Shown in pieces: positions 9,356 through 18,345 of a stretch of DNA of 64,000 nt. A program made the position numbers and the translations under genes. The notes beneath the pieces were generated by a model. It saw only the letters and a program-made list of their open reading frames with translations, did not search any database and had not been told where the DNA came from. Source of the DNA: Hymenobacter canadensis (GTDB lineage: Bacteria; Bacteroidota; Bacteroidia; Cytophagales; Hymenobacteraceae); contig NZ_CP114767.1 of the NCBI RefSeq assembly GCF_027359925.1, forward strand, positions 372,001 to 436,000. The letters run 5' to 3'. The first letter of the stretch is position 1; each line of letters starts with the position of its first letter.

Positions 9356-9762
9356 GATTCTACCGCCTGCTCCGCCTGCGCCTCCTGGGGCTTCTGCACC
9401 AGATAATAGTACAGCAGAATCACGAGGCCCGTCAGGAACGGCAGCAGCGCCAGATGCTTGCCAGTAACGTTGCCCCACACCCGCACGGTATCGAAGCCCA
9501 GAAACTCGCTGACCATCCAATAGGAGTTGGCCGAAATCCAGAACACGATGGCTAGGTTGTGGGCCAGCTCTGAGGTGACGTGCCGGGTGCGCCAGGTGAT
9601 AACCAGCGCAATTGTCAGGGTCGGGAAAATCATGCTGATGCCCAGCGGTTTCCAGAGCATGCACCAGCCGATATCCTTGAGTAGCCAGAACAGAATGTGC
9701 AGGTTTTCCATGCGGCGGTACGGGGCCGGAATGGTGTACGTCTGGTCGTCGGGCTGAGGCAT
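9352..9762 (-). CDS. Small conserved membrane protein, hypothetical
   Basis: A 136-residue protein with four predicted membrane helices (near 26-42, 46-62, 72-92 and 100-120) and the memorable segment YRRMENLHILFWLLKD. I recall similar proteins in other Bacteroidota, with no known function. The ATG at 9762 is chosen because an exact promoter box TATATTTG lies 18 bases upstream, which would leave any longer start untranscribed. Its end overlaps the convergent neighbour. Confidence 0.72.
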   Translation of the reverse strand: MPQPDDQTYTIPAPYRRMENLHILFWLLKDIGWCMLWKPLGISMIFPTLTIALVITWRTRHVTSELAHNLAIVFWISANSYWMVSEFLGFDTVRVWGNVTGKHLALLPFLTGLVILLYYYLVQKPQEAQAEQAVES

Positions 9763-9779
9763 GGCAGAAGGAAAGTTGC

Positions 9780-9787
9780 CAAATATA
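9780..9787 (-). promoter_or_regulatory. Predicted -7 promoter element
   Basis: TATATTTG on the minus strand, 18 bases before the ATG at 9762. No TTG was found at the expected -33 spacing, so only half of the promoter is supported. Confidence 0.45.
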
Positions 9788-9866
9788 GGCCGGCAACGGC
9801 TTTCTTTGCGCTCTTTCGTATGAGGGGTCATTTCCCTTCTTTGCTCACTCTGTCCCTCGTTGCCAC

Positions 9867-10580
9867 ATGCCCGTTACGCTGAAGAAAATAGCCAAAGGAG
9901 CCGCCTATGCCGGCGGCAGTATACTCGGCCTGCTGGCGCTGTATGGCGTGGCTGCGGTGGGGCTGTCGGCCGTGCCAGTGGGCGAGCGTGGCCGGCCCGC
10001 CCCCGATAGCGTGGAGGTGTATATCCTCTCCAACGGCGTGCACACCGACATTGTGGTGCCCGTGCGCAGCCCGCAGATCGACTGGACCCGGCAGATCCGC
10101 TACGCCGACACGCCCGCCGCCGACCCGAGCATGCAGTTCGTCGGCTTCGGCTGGGGCGACAAGGGCTTCTACCTCGACACGCCCACCTGGGCCGAGCTCA
10201 AGCCCAGCACGGCCTTCAAGGCCATGTTCTGGCTGGGCGAGTCGGCTATCCACGCCACGTTCCACCACCGCCCCACCGAGGGCAAAGACTGCGTCCGGCT
10301 CTACCTGTCGCGCGCGCAGTATGCCCGCCTGATCGACTTCATCCAGCAGAGCTTCGACTACGACGCACAGGGCCGCGTGGAGCACATTGCCGGCCACAGC
10401 TACGGCCAGTTCGACGCGTTTTACGAAGCCCGCCGCACCTACAACTTGTTCTACACCTGCAACAGCTGGACCAATGAGGCCCTGAAGGCTGCCGGCCAGC
10501 GCGCCGCCTTCTGGACACCCTTCGACGCCGGAATTTTCTGGCACTACCGGGAACGAGGTGTAACCGAAGGCGGAAGATAG
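9867..10580 (+). CDS. DUF2459 / TIGR02117 family protein
   Basis: A 237-residue protein with one N-terminal hydrophobic segment (about 15-35), so anchored or exported. Family hallmarks are SNGVHTDIVVPV near residue 54, the WGDKGFY segment near 92 and the Cys-containing FYTCNSWTNEAL near 192. His and Cys residues in these motifs suggest a hydrolase or transferase-like active site, but no activity is established to my knowledge. Neighbours give no functional clue. Confidence 0.82.
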   Translation: MPVTLKKIAKGAAYAGGSILGLLALYGVAAVGLSAVPVGERGRPAPDSVEVYILSNGVHTDIVVPVRSPQIDWTRQIRYADTPAADPSMQFVGFGWGDKGFYLDTPTWAELKPSTAFKAMFWLGESAIHATFHHRPTEGKDCVRLYLSRAQYARLIDFIQQSFDYDAQGRVEHIAGHSYGQFDAFYEARRTYNLFYTCNSWTNEALKAAGQRAAFWTPFDAGIFWHYRERGVTEGGR

Positions 10581-10669
10581 AAGTCTGTTTAACAGATAAT
10601 TATAAAGATAGGCGATGAAAATATCCCGCTCCGCCTATCCTTCAGGGCCGAAAAACGTATAATGCGACT

Positions 10670-11380
10670 ATGATAACCTACGACGAAATCTTCGAGAACA
10701 ACCGCCAGTGGGTGGAGTCCAGCACGGCTGGTAATGTGGACTTCCTTAAGCACCTGGCCTCCGACCAGAAACCGGACTACCTCTACATCGGCTGCTCCGA
10801 CTCGCGCGTGACGGCCGAAGAGCTGATGGGCGTGGCGCCTGGGGAGGTATTTGTGCATCGCAACATAGCCAACCTGGTCATTAACATCGACCTGAACGCT
10901 ACGTCGGTGATTGAGTACGCCGTGGCTCACCTAGGGGTAAAGCACATTGTGGTGTGTGGCCACTACGGCTGCGGCGGCGTAAAGGCCGCTATGCAGCCCC
11001 AGGACCTAGGCATCATGAACCCGTGGCTGCGCAACATCCGCGACGTGTACCGCCTGCATCACGCCGAACTAGATAAGATTGAAGACACCACGGCCCGCTA
11101 CGACCGACTGGTGGAGTTGAACGTGCAGGAGCAGTGCGTCAACGTCACGAAAATGGCTATCGTACAGCAGACCTATCTGGAAAAGGGCTACCCAACGGTC
11201 CACGGCTGGGTATTCGACCTGAAAACTGGCCTGCTGAAAGACTTGAACCTGGACTTCGAGCACATCCTGCACGATATTCAGGAAATCTACAACCTTGGCG
11301 ACCAGGTGATGTTCGGGGAAGGCAAAAAGACGCCAGCCATTGAAATTGGGCAGGAAGCCAAGACCGATGTGCAACGTTAA
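10670..11380 (+). CDS. can: Beta-class carbonic anhydrase
   Basis: A 236-residue cytoplasmic zinc enzyme interconverting CO2 and bicarbonate. Zinc ligands are Cys42, His98 and Cys101 (CSDSRV and HYGCGG), with Asp44 and Arg46 forming the gating dyad. Length and motifs are typical of the beta class. It is monocistronic, ending before a hairpin at 11428. Confidence 0.95.
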   Translation: MITYDEIFENNRQWVESSTAGNVDFLKHLASDQKPDYLYIGCSDSRVTAEELMGVAPGEVFVHRNIANLVINIDLNATSVIEYAVAHLGVKHIVVCGHYGCGGVKAAMQPQDLGIMNPWLRNIRDVYRLHHAELDKIEDTTARYDRLVELNVQEQCVNVTKMAIVQQTYLEKGYPTVHGWVFDLKTGLLKDLNLDFEHILHDIQEIYNLGDQVMFGEGKKTPAIEIGQEAKTDVQR

Positions 11381-11427
11381 TATCTGGCTTTAGGGCCGCC
11401 GACAGCTCATTACTAACCAACAAGATG

Positions 11428-11470
11428 AAGCCCGACTTCTCCACTATAAACAGCGGGGAGGTCGGGCTTT
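11428..11470. terminator. Hairpin between convergent genes
   Basis: AAGCCCGACTTCTCC pairs imperfectly with GGGGAGGTCGGGCTT across a 14-base loop. It lies between the carbonic anhydrase and the convergent small gene and could terminate both. Confidence 0.6.
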
Positions 11471-11490
11471 GTGGTGGAGAATGAGGACGG

Positions 11491-11739
11491 CTAGTTGAGC
11501 CACACCTGCGCCACTTTCTCGAAGCGGTGGCGGGCAAAGGCGCCATAGGGGCGCTCGGCATAAAAGCCCAGCACATGCACCTGCGGCTGGCCGGTACGCA
11601 CGTTGCGGCGCATCTGTACTGGATAAACGCGGCCAGCTTCGGGCCAGTCACCTACGTGGTCGGTGGGGCGGCGCGAGGCGTCTATGCAGCGGGCATACAG
11701 CTGCACGGGAGGCGAAACGGGGAGCTTTACTTTCGACAT
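11491..11739 (-). CDS. Small hypothetical protein
   Basis: An 82-residue protein starting MSKVKLPVSPPVQ. It has no signal, membrane segment or recognised motif; a short aromatic/basic pattern FYAERPYGAFARHRF is near the C-terminus. The ATG at 11739 is preferred over an upstream TTG. A consensus promoter box ends only three bases before the ATG, so the message may be leaderless. Function unknown. Confidence 0.6.
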   Translation of the reverse strand: MSKVKLPVSPPVQLYARCIDASRRPTDHVGDWPEAGRVYPVQMRRNVRTGQPQVHVLGFYAERPYGAFARHRFEKVAQVWLN

Positions 11740-11742
11740 ATC

Positions 11743-11771
11743 CAAAGATAAGCATATCTACTGCTTTCCAA
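11743..11771 (-). promoter_or_regulatory. Predicted promoter abutting a start codon
   Basis: Minus-strand TTG (11769-11771), 18-base spacer, TATCTTTG (11743-11750). Transcription would be expected to begin at or next to the ATG at 11739. Confidence 0.55.
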
Positions 11772-12112
11772 AAATATTAGTCTTGTATTATCAGGTGATT
11801 ATTGCCGTTTAATGCGGATTTAATTGAATTTTAAGGTTTGTTAAGACTCTTTAATCTGCTGCCGCATTTATCCTTTGGTATTGCGTTGAATCAGGGTTTT
11901 TGCTAAATAAATTAGTAAAAATGCATGTCCCGCAGATGCAGTTGATTGCCGCTCGCAGTTTCTGCCAAATGCTCCGGATAGCGGTACGCCAGAGCTGGCA
12001 GGGAACTATGGAACGGTGCGCTCAGGCTTCATAAATACCACGACACCTAAGCCACTGGCAACGCCTGTACTAGGCGCGTGGGTGCGGCTGCCGGCAACTG
12101 CCGAGCAGTATC
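11772..12112. other. AT-rich intergenic region without a recognised gene
   Basis: The first ~170 bases are clearly more AT-rich than the surroundings, and the rest returns to normal composition. No credible reading frame, hairpin terminator or RNA gene was seen. It holds the upstream region of the small gene at 11739 and the 3' end of the subtilase gene. Confidence 0.5.
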
Positions 12113-14968
12113 CTAAGGCTGCACCAGCAGCTGCCGCGTCAGCTGGCCGGCGGTGCCGTGCACCCGCACCAGATACAGGCCGGCGGGTAGGCCACTGGTA
12201 TCCAGAGTGGTAGTGGTGCTGCTGAAATTGGTCTGCTGCACTGCCTGGCCTAGGGTGTTGAGCAGAAGTACCTGATGGCCGCCAAAGCTGGCCGGCACTT
12301 CCAGCCGTACCCGCCCGGTAGCTGGGTTGGGGTAGAGTTGCCAGGCGCTGGCCGCCAGCGCCGGCCGGGTGGGCAGCAGCAGGTTGTAGCGGGTCTGGGC
12401 CGCGTCGGCGTCGGCTTGCAGCTGCGCCAGGCTGGGCGCGGCCAGCACCGCAAACGCCACGATGGCCGAGTCGGTGGGGGCGAGGCGGGGCAGGGCGGCG
12501 CCCAGCACATGCGCAATGTCGGTGCCGGCGGGCAGGCCGGTGGTGGGCCGGCGGGTGCCATTGCTCAGGGTCAGGTATTTCTCGGCCTTGCTGAAGCCGT
12601 TGGACAGCTGCACCGGGCTGCCGGCCGGCGCATTTACATCGATGGCGTAGGCGGTAGCCTTGCCGCCGCTCAGCCACTTCAGGCCCACGAATACTTCCGG
12701 GCTGCTGGCATCGTAGGTGTAGCTCAGGCGGCGCACCGAGTCCCAGGCCACCACGTTGCGGGCATAGTCCGGCACCACGTCCCAGTCCATGAACAGGCCC
12801 GCGTAGAGCGGCTTGAGGGTGTCAGGCGTCATGTTCCGCAGCTGATACTCCAGCACCACGTAGTCGCGGTGCGGGGCCTGGGCCCAGGCGTAGCCGCGCT
12901 GGCGCACCTGCACGCCCACGGTGCGGTTGCGGGTGGCAGAGGGCAGCGAGTCCTGCAGCAGGTTGCTGGCTTCCTGGTCGGCGCGCAGTGGCTGGCGGCG
13001 CAGGGTGGCCTGGGTGAGGCGGAAGAAATCGGCGTCGGGCACGTTCCGCTCATTGCGGAGGCGGCTGGAGACGCGGTTGGGGCCGGTGGCCAGCAGCAGC
13101 CCACCCTCGTAGAGCAGCGGCGCGCCGCCCCGGTACGTCACACCCTCGCCCAGATCAGACCCAATACCATCGTAGCCGAGGCTGCCCCGGCTGGTGAGCG
13201 TCAGGGCCAGGTCGCCGGCATTGAGCACCACGTAATCGGGGTTGAGCAGCAGCGTGCCATACTGGTCTTCCTGGTAGCCGGTGGCGGCATCCTCGAAATG
13301 ATAGCGCAGCACGGCGCGGGTGTTCAGCGGCACCGCCGCCGCTACGGCCAGCCGGAACGGCGCCGCCGTGTTGGTGGCGCGGGCCAGCGTAGCCAGCGCG
13401 CCTGCCCCAAACGTGCCCTGCCGCACCGTAAGAAACGGCGAAAGCGACGTCACGGTGAGGGTCAAATTCTGCACCGGCAGCAGCAGGTTCTGCACTTCCA
13501 CCGCCAGCCGGATAGTGTCGGTAGGCTGGTAGGCCCCTTTGGCGGGGCTGAACAAACGCTGTGTGAGACGGGTCGCCCGCTGATCGTTGGCGCGCACGGC
13601 CCGCAGCATGTTGAGGCGGCCGGTGCCCAGCTTGCCGGCGTAGGCGGCGTTGCCAGGCAGCGCGTCGATGTTGTCGGTGGTGCGGCGTAGCTGGGCGCGC
13701 ACCTGAGCGGCTGAGAGCTGCGGAAACCGCGCCCGCACCAGCCCCGCCGCGCCCGCCACCAGCGGCGCCGAAAACGAGGAGCCCGTGGCTGGAATGTAGT
13801 CGGAGTCGGTGTCGCCCCACACGGTCAGCACGTCGTCGCCGGGCGCTACCAAGTCGAGGCGGCGGCTGTGGGTAGCGTAGCCCGACTTGACATCGGTGCG
13901 CCCCGAAGCGCCCACCGACAGCACGTGCTCATAGGAGGCCGGGTAGAAATCCAGCTCGGCGTTGGTGTTGCCGGCCGAGGCCACTACCACGGCGTCGCGG
14001 TTGACGGCGGCGTAGGTGATGGCATCCTGCTCGAACTGCGAGCGGCCCCCGGCGGCGCCCCAGCTCATATTGATGACCTTGCAGCCGTGGTCGGCGGCGT
14101 ACACAATGGCCTCGAAGCCCGCAAAGCTGCCGCCGGGCGTGCTGGGGTAGATTTTCAGGGGCAGGAAGCGGCAGTTGAAGCCGGAGCCGGCCACGCCGCG
14201 GCCATTGTCGGGGCGGGCGGCGGCGGCGCCGGCCGAGTGCACGCCGTGGCGGGGCTGCACGTAGGAGTCGGAGGAAGGGTTGTTGTCGTCGTCGGCCAGG
14301 TCCCAGCCGCGGTAGTTGTCGATGTAGCCGTCGTTGTCGTTGTCGAGGCCGTCGGGCGGGTCCTGGTAGTTGCGCTGCCACTGGCCATTGAGGTCTTCGT
14401 GGGAGAGGCGGAAGCCGGTGTCGGTGATGCCGATGAGCACGCTGGAGTCGCCCTTGGTCACGTCCCAGGCCTGGTAGGCGCGGATGTTGCGCAGGTGGTA
14501 CTGGCCGCGGGCGTTGGTGGAGTCGGCCAGCGGATCGTTGGGCTGATAGAGCGGGGCGCGGTAATAAAGCGGCTCCACGTAGGTGAGCACGCCGGTTTGC
14601 CGAAGCGCCAACTGGGCCTTGGCCAGCACCGTGGTGGCCGGCAGCCACACCTGATAAATCAGGCGCAGATCCACGGCTTCCGGGTTTTTGGGGTCGGGCG
14701 GCAGCGCATTGGGAAACTTCTGCACCAGGCGCAATGCCCCGAAACGGCGCAGAGCGGCTTCCAGCTGCGGCACGGCCACGCGGCCGGCCTGCGCCTGCGC
14801 CCGGTATTCGGGCTTCAGCTTGAACACCAGCAAGCCGGGCTGGGCCACTGCCTCCGGCACAGCGGCCGTGCGGCTGGGGCCGGCCATCTGGGCCTGGGCT
14901 GCTGGAGCGCCCGACAGCAGCAGCGCCAACAGGGATAACACAGGATAAGAGCGTAGGAATGAAAGCAT
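12113..14968 (-). CDS. S8 family serine peptidase with T9SS C-terminal domain
   Basis: A 951-residue secreted subtilase. A signal peptide spans residues 1-26 (cleavage after AQA). The catalytic triad is readable as Asp183 (GITDTGF), His241 (RHGVHSAG) and Ser398 (GSSFSAP), with oxyanion Asn334 (SAGNTN). An Asp/Asn-rich stretch near 205-217 may bind calcium. After the protease domain come beta-rich segments, and the last ~75 residues (LYPNPATGRV to TRQLLVQP) are a type A T9SS sorting domain. The protein should be exported through the outer membrane by PorSS. The ATG at 14968 is used because the signal peptide follows it directly. Monocistronic. Confidence 0.92.
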   Translation of the reverse strand: MLSFLRSYPVLSLLALLLSGAPAAQAQMAGPSRTAAVPEAVAQPGLLVFKLKPEYRAQAQAGRVAVPQLEAALRRFGALRLVQKFPNALPPDPKNPEAVDLRLIYQVWLPATTVLAKAQLALRQTGVLTYVEPLYYRAPLYQPNDPLADSTNARGQYHLRNIRAYQAWDVTKGDSSVLIGITDTGFRLSHEDLNGQWQRNYQDPPDGLDNDNDGYIDNYRGWDLADDDNNPSSDSYVQPRHGVHSAGAAAARPDNGRGVAGSGFNCRFLPLKIYPSTPGGSFAGFEAIVYAADHGCKVINMSWGAAGGRSQFEQDAITYAAVNRDAVVVASAGNTNAELDFYPASYEHVLSVGASGRTDVKSGYATHSRRLDLVAPGDDVLTVWGDTDSDYIPATGSSFSAPLVAGAAGLVRARFPQLSAAQVRAQLRRTTDNIDALPGNAAYAGKLGTGRLNMLRAVRANDQRATRLTQRLFSPAKGAYQPTDTIRLAVEVQNLLLPVQNLTLTVTSLSPFLTVRQGTFGAGALATLARATNTAAPFRLAVAAAVPLNTRAVLRYHFEDAATGYQEDQYGTLLLNPDYVVLNAGDLALTLTSRGSLGYDGIGSDLGEGVTYRGGAPLLYEGGLLLATGPNRVSSRLRNERNVPDADFFRLTQATLRRQPLRADQEASNLLQDSLPSATRNRTVGVQVRQRGYAWAQAPHRDYVVLEYQLRNMTPDTLKPLYAGLFMDWDVVPDYARNVVAWDSVRRLSYTYDASSPEVFVGLKWLSGGKATAYAIDVNAPAGSPVQLSNGFSKAEKYLTLSNGTRRPTTGLPAGTDIAHVLGAALPRLAPTDSAIVAFAVLAAPSLAQLQADADAAQTRYNLLLPTRPALAASAWQLYPNPATGRVRLEVPASFGGHQVLLLNTLGQAVQQTNFSSTTTTLDTSGLPAGLYLVRVHGTAGQLTRQLLVQP

Positions 14969-15282
14969 AAGCGAGAGTGAAATCAGGGTAAGAGGGGCAA
15001 GGTAATTAACGAAGCTGCCCGGCAATCGGATGTTTGGCAGCCGCCAACAGAGACGCTGCAGGGTAAGGTAAATTTAGGCTTTTCGAAGGGCGCTACAGCG
15101 CTACATTATCCGATTTTCGATCAACAGCCGGAAATCCCCTACCAATACTGGCTGGGAGAAGTTTTCTCCAGCTTTTCCTGCTTTAGTGCAAATTGCTTTT
15201 GAGGTGCCGCAGGTCGCTCGCAGGCGGTTTGTCAGCGGATTCTGCAGGTGCATTTGCCGCCTTTTCAGCGCTGGATAAGCAC
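14969..15282. other. Intergenic region upstream of the subtilase
   Basis: No gene is recognised here. It contains the subtilase upstream region, with a weak minus-strand TACCTTGC box near 15000, and ends at the terminator of the small lipoprotein gene. Confidence 0.4.
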
Positions 15283-15315
15283 AAAGGCCCTGCCGTATTA
15301 CGCGGCAGGGCCTTT
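15283..15315 (-). terminator. Terminator after small lipoprotein gene
   Basis: AAAGGCCCTGCCG / CGGCAGGGCCTTT, a perfect 13-base-pair stem with a six-base loop, 25 bases beyond the stop of the 87-residue lipoprotein gene. Confidence 0.75.
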
Positions 15316-15339
15316 ATGGCTGGCTATCGGCGCCGGAGC

Positions 15340-15603
15340 TTACCAGCCCACTTTGCTGTACTTATATTTCTTGGGGGCCTTCACGGTTTCGTACTGAGTG
15401 GCCTTCCGGGGCGAGAGGTCGATGCCCAGATCAATGGGGTTGCGCTCTTTGCGGAAGCGGGCCTTGTTGTTGCCGCGCTGCTCGGATTTTACTTTTACGG
15501 TGCCATAGCCGCGTGGATTGGCACTTTGGGCCGTCCGGTCCTGCGCGCAGGAGCCAAGGCCGATCAGAGTAGCAAGGGCAAGTATGGGAAGAAGTGATTT
15601 CAT
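15340..15603 (-). CDS. Small lipoprotein, hypothetical
   Basis: An 87-residue protein. The signal peptide ends in a clear lipobox GLGSC (Cys19), so it is likely lipid-anchored. The mature part is basic and hydrophilic, with many Lys and Arg and no known domain (ends KKYKYSKVGW). Its role is unknown. Confidence 0.7.
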   Translation of the reverse strand: MKSLLPILALATLIGLGSCAQDRTAQSANPRGYGTVKVKSEQRGNNKARFRKERNPIDLGIDLSPRKATQYETVKAPKKYKYSKVGW

Positions 15604-15679
15604 GACGGTAGGAAGTACAAAGGGTACTTCCGCGTGTACTACAACCGCCTAAAAAAAGATACAGCTTCCCTGCATTATA

Positions 15680-16432
15680 CTACAGGCTAAGCAGTTCGCG
15701 GAACCGCACCGACTGCTGCCGCGATACTTCCACCTCGGGGCCGCCCCGCAGCCGGATCTTGAGGGTGCTGCTGAACCAGGGCTCAATGCCCTCAATCCAT
15801 TTCAGGTTGATGATCTGCTGGCGGTTAGCCCGGAAGAATACGCGCGGGTCGAAGCGTTGCTCCAGGTGCTGCAGAGTCCGCGGAATCAGGGGGCGGTGCT
15901 GCTCGAAGTAGATCTGGGTGTAGCTGCCGTTGATTTCAAACAGCCGGATATCGGCCAGCCGCACAAACCAGCACCGCTCGCCGTCCTTCACAAACACCTG
16001 GTCGTGCTCGGTGAGCAGGGTGGCGGCCGGCTCGCTGGCCGGGGGCGGGGCCGGTAGGGCCGGGGCTGCTTCGGCCGGGGCCAGCAGCTTGGCGCGGGCC
16101 TTTTCCAGGGCGGCGGCCAGCCGGGATTCCTGCACGGGCTTCAGCAGATAGTCCAGGGCATTCACCTCGAAAGCCCGCAGCGCATACTCGTCGTAGGCGG
16201 TGGTGAACACGACGTGCGGGGCCACTTCCAATGAGGCCAGCAACTCGAAGCCGGTTTCGCCGGGCATATGGATGTCGAGCAGCAGCAGATCGGGACGCAG
16301 CTCCTGCAGGCGGGTGCGGGCCTCGGCGGCGTGACGGGCTTCGCCTATCACCGTCACGTCAGGGAAGGCCTGCAGCAGGTGGCGCAGTTCGGTGCGGGCC
16401 AGCCGCGAGTCGTCAACGAGCAGAACGTTCAC
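15680..16432 (-). CDS. LytTR-family response regulator
   Basis: A 250-residue regulator. An N-terminal receiver domain (1-~120) has acidic pocket Asp7-Asp8 and phospho-acceptor Asp53 (LLLLDIHMPG), and Lys in YLLKPV. A Pro/Ala linker leads to a LytTR DNA-binding domain (about 150-250), ending FRANRQQIINLKWIE. The GTG at 16432 (Val-Asn-Val-Leu-Leu-Val-Asp-Asp) fits the family N-terminus. A longer ATG start at 16471 would place the start codon inside a hairpin repeat, so it is rejected. It is the partner of the LytS-like kinase just upstream, although a hairpin repeat separates them. Confidence 0.9.
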   Translation of the reverse strand: MNVLLVDDSRLARTELRHLLQAFPDVTVIGEARHAAEARTRLQELRPDLLLLDIHMPGETGFELLASLEVAPHVVFTTAYDEYALRAFEVNALDYLLKPVQESRLAAALEKARAKLLAPAEAAPALPAPPPASEPAATLLTEHDQVFVKDGERCWFVRLADIRLFEINGSYTQIYFEQHRPLIPRTLQHLEQRFDPRVFFRANRQQIINLKWIEGIEPWFSSTLKIRLRGGPEVEVSRQQSVRFRELLSL

Positions 16433-16464
16433 AGTGATGGGGTAATGAGGTGATGGGGAATATT

Positions 16465-16566
16465 CTGTCATCCTGAGCTTGCGAAGGATCTTATGTCATC
16501 AGAACGATAATCGTAATAACGACCCGTTCTAGCCTGATAAGGTCCTTCGCAAGCTCAGGATGACAG
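16465..16566. repeat. Long hairpin repeat (TGTCATCCTGAGCTTGCGAAGG type)
   Basis: Inverted arms CTGTCATCCTGAGCTTGCGA and its complement flank about 55 bases. It lies between the kinase and regulator genes of a two-component pair. Sequences of this type (TGTCATCCTGAGC, GCGAAGGA) recur in many bacterial genomes as short non-coding mobile repeats. Confidence 0.85.
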
Positions 16567-16571
16567 CACGC

Positions 16572-17654
16572 TCACGCCGGCAGCGCCTCGGCTCGCACTG
16601 GCAGGCTGAGGTGCGCTACCACGGTGTCGGGTTCGGCGGGGTCGTTGTGGATGGTGAGGTGGGCGGCGGGGCCGAAGAGCAGGGCCAGCCGCTCGCGGGC
16701 GTTGCGCACGCCCACGCCGTCGTGGCCGGGCTGGGGCTGGTAGCGGCCCGTGTTGCGGACGCTTACGCGCAGCTGCCCGGCGCCGTCGAGCTGGGCCGTG
16801 AGCTGAATCCGGCCGCCTTCGGGCCGTGGGGCCAGCCCGTGCTTGATGGCATTTTCGACGAGTAGCTGCAGCGTCATGGGCGGGATGAGCACTGCTTCGG
16901 CTGCCGGATCCACGTCGAGGGTGTAGGTGAGGCGTTCTTCCAGCTGCAGGGCTTCCAGCTGCAGGTAGTGCTCCACAATCTCCAGCTCGCGGCCCAGCGG
17001 CACCTGCTCGGCCGCGCTGAGCTGGATGGAGTAGCGCAGCAGGTCGGATAGGTGGGTCATCATGGTGCGGGCGCGGGTGGGGTCCTCCATCACCAGAGCC
17101 CGGATGTTGTTGAGGCCGTTGAAGAGGAAGTGCGGGTTGATCTGGGCCTTGAGGGTGCGCATTTCCGCTTCCCGCACGGCCGCCGTCAGCCGCCACTTAT
17201 CCACTTCGGCCTGCTTGTAGCGGTGGAAAAAGTGCCAGCCGAAATAGAAGCCCGCCCACAGCCACAGCATAAAGTTGACGTTGAGCGAGTAGCCCAGAAA
17301 CTGCGCCCAGCCGTGCGGCCGCCCATCGGGGCTGGGCCGCACCACCCAGATCAGCAGCGCCCAAATGATAACCTGGCTCAGCACCGACAGCAGCGCATTG
17401 GTTACGAGCAGGCGCCCCAACAGCGGCAGGGGCGGCAGCAGCTCCCAGCCATTGGCCCGGATGTGGTAGCGCAACACGTGCGACAAACCCATTACGGGTA
17501 GCACAATGGCTGTGGTAATCAGCACCAACTCGCCGGAAAACCGCCCGAAGACGGAAAACAGCAGCACGTTGAACACAAAGTACAGGCTCCAGCCCAGCAA
17601 CTGCAGGCGCCAGTACAGTCGGCTGGGGGGAGGGGCGGAGGCGTAGGAGAACAT
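16572..17654 (-). CDS. LytS/YesM-type sensor histidine kinase
   Basis: A 360-residue membrane kinase. Four hydrophobic segments lie in 15-35, 43-62, 82-104 and 120-140; then comes the His_kinase domain with phospho-acceptor His175 (QINPHFLFNGLNNIR) and an ATPase domain with N-box VENAIKHGL. It probably signals to the LytTR regulator downstream. The ATG at 17654 (MFSYASAPPP) is chosen over a much longer open frame that overlaps the preceding gene in a different frame. The sensed stimulus is unknown. Confidence 0.9.
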   Translation of the reverse strand: MFSYASAPPPSRLYWRLQLLGWSLYFVFNVLLFSVFGRFSGELVLITTAIVLPVMGLSHVLRYHIRANGWELLPPLPLLGRLLVTNALLSVLSQVIIWALLIWVVRPSPDGRPHGWAQFLGYSLNVNFMLWLWAGFYFGWHFFHRYKQAEVDKWRLTAAVREAEMRTLKAQINPHFLFNGLNNIRALVMEDPTRARTMMTHLSDLLRYSIQLSAAEQVPLGRELEIVEHYLQLEALQLEERLTYTLDVDPAAEAVLIPPMTLQLLVENAIKHGLAPRPEGGRIQLTAQLDGAGQLRVSVRNTGRYQPQPGHDGVGVRNARERLALLFGPAAHLTIHNDPAEPDTVVAHLSLPVRAEALPA

Positions 17655-17674
17655 GGGCAGAAACGAAGCCGCCG

Positions 17675-18259
17675 CTACTGGCCGGCCGGCAAGGTGAGAA
17701 GATAGGCCTGCCGGTTGCGCCGGTACGAGAGCACCAGTAGCCCGCCCAGCACCAGCAGCGCCCCGGCCACAAATGTTGGTATCAGGTACAGGTCGGGTGC
17801 GGCCACGCGCAGCCCCAGCACCAGGCAGCCCACTGGAATCAGACCGGCCATAAAGGCGTAGGGCCAAGCTTGGTAAAACCACGCGTATGGGAAGAAATGC
17901 GCCCCCGTGATGATGCCGTAGGTCATGATGAAGTGCTGCGGATAGCGGCTGAACACAAACAGTAGGAACGGGAAGTAAAAGAGCTGGGCGAAGTTCAGCC
18001 ACAAGCCCAGCGGCTGCAGCGGATTGTGCGGCAGCTTCCAAGTGGTGCCAAATGCCCTAGACAGCAGCCCGGCCAGCGGCAGCACGGCGGCACCCACCAT
18101 AAAGGTGATGAAGCTGTTTTGCGTGGCGGAGTTGGGTTGCGCCCAAACGAAGGCAATAGCCACCCAGACCACCGTAGCCGCCACAATGAAATCCAGCCCG
18201 TTTTTCGCCTTCACCGACAGCTCCAGCCTCAGCGCCTCGAAATCCTGTTTGCGTATCAT
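17675..18259 (-). CDS. Membrane protein, DUF7010-like
   Basis: A 194-residue protein with a charged N-terminus (MIRKQDFEALRLELSVKAKN) and about six hydrophobic segments. It resembles proteins I recall as DUF7010, of unknown function. It lies 20 bases before the histidine kinase and probably shares its transcript, so it may belong to the signalling unit. The ATG at 18259 is chosen as the conserved-looking start. Confidence 0.72.
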   Translation of the reverse strand: MIRKQDFEALRLELSVKAKNGLDFIVAATVVWVAIAFVWAQPNSATQNSFITFMVGAAVLPLAGLLSRAFGTTWKLPHNPLQPLGLWLNFAQLFYFPFLLFVFSRYPQHFIMTYGIITGAHFFPYAWFYQAWPYAFMAGLIPVGCLVLGLRVAAPDLYLIPTFVAGALLVLGGLLVLSYRRNRQAYLLTLPAGQ

Positions 18260-18345
18260 GAGAAAGTAGGGTGAACGAAGGTGTAGACATCTGCCCAGCA
18301 GTAGACCGGCGGGCAGACGCTCACGCCATAGTGGCAAGATAGTTC

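Noticed and set aside
12275..13690. A 471-codon plus-strand open frame opposite the subtilase
   Set aside because: No motif; antisense shadow of a protein with a readable catalytic triad and T9SS domain.
16433..16471. An upstream ATG start for the LytTR regulator
   Set aside because: It would begin inside the hairpin repeat; the GTG at 16432 gives the normal receiver-domain start.
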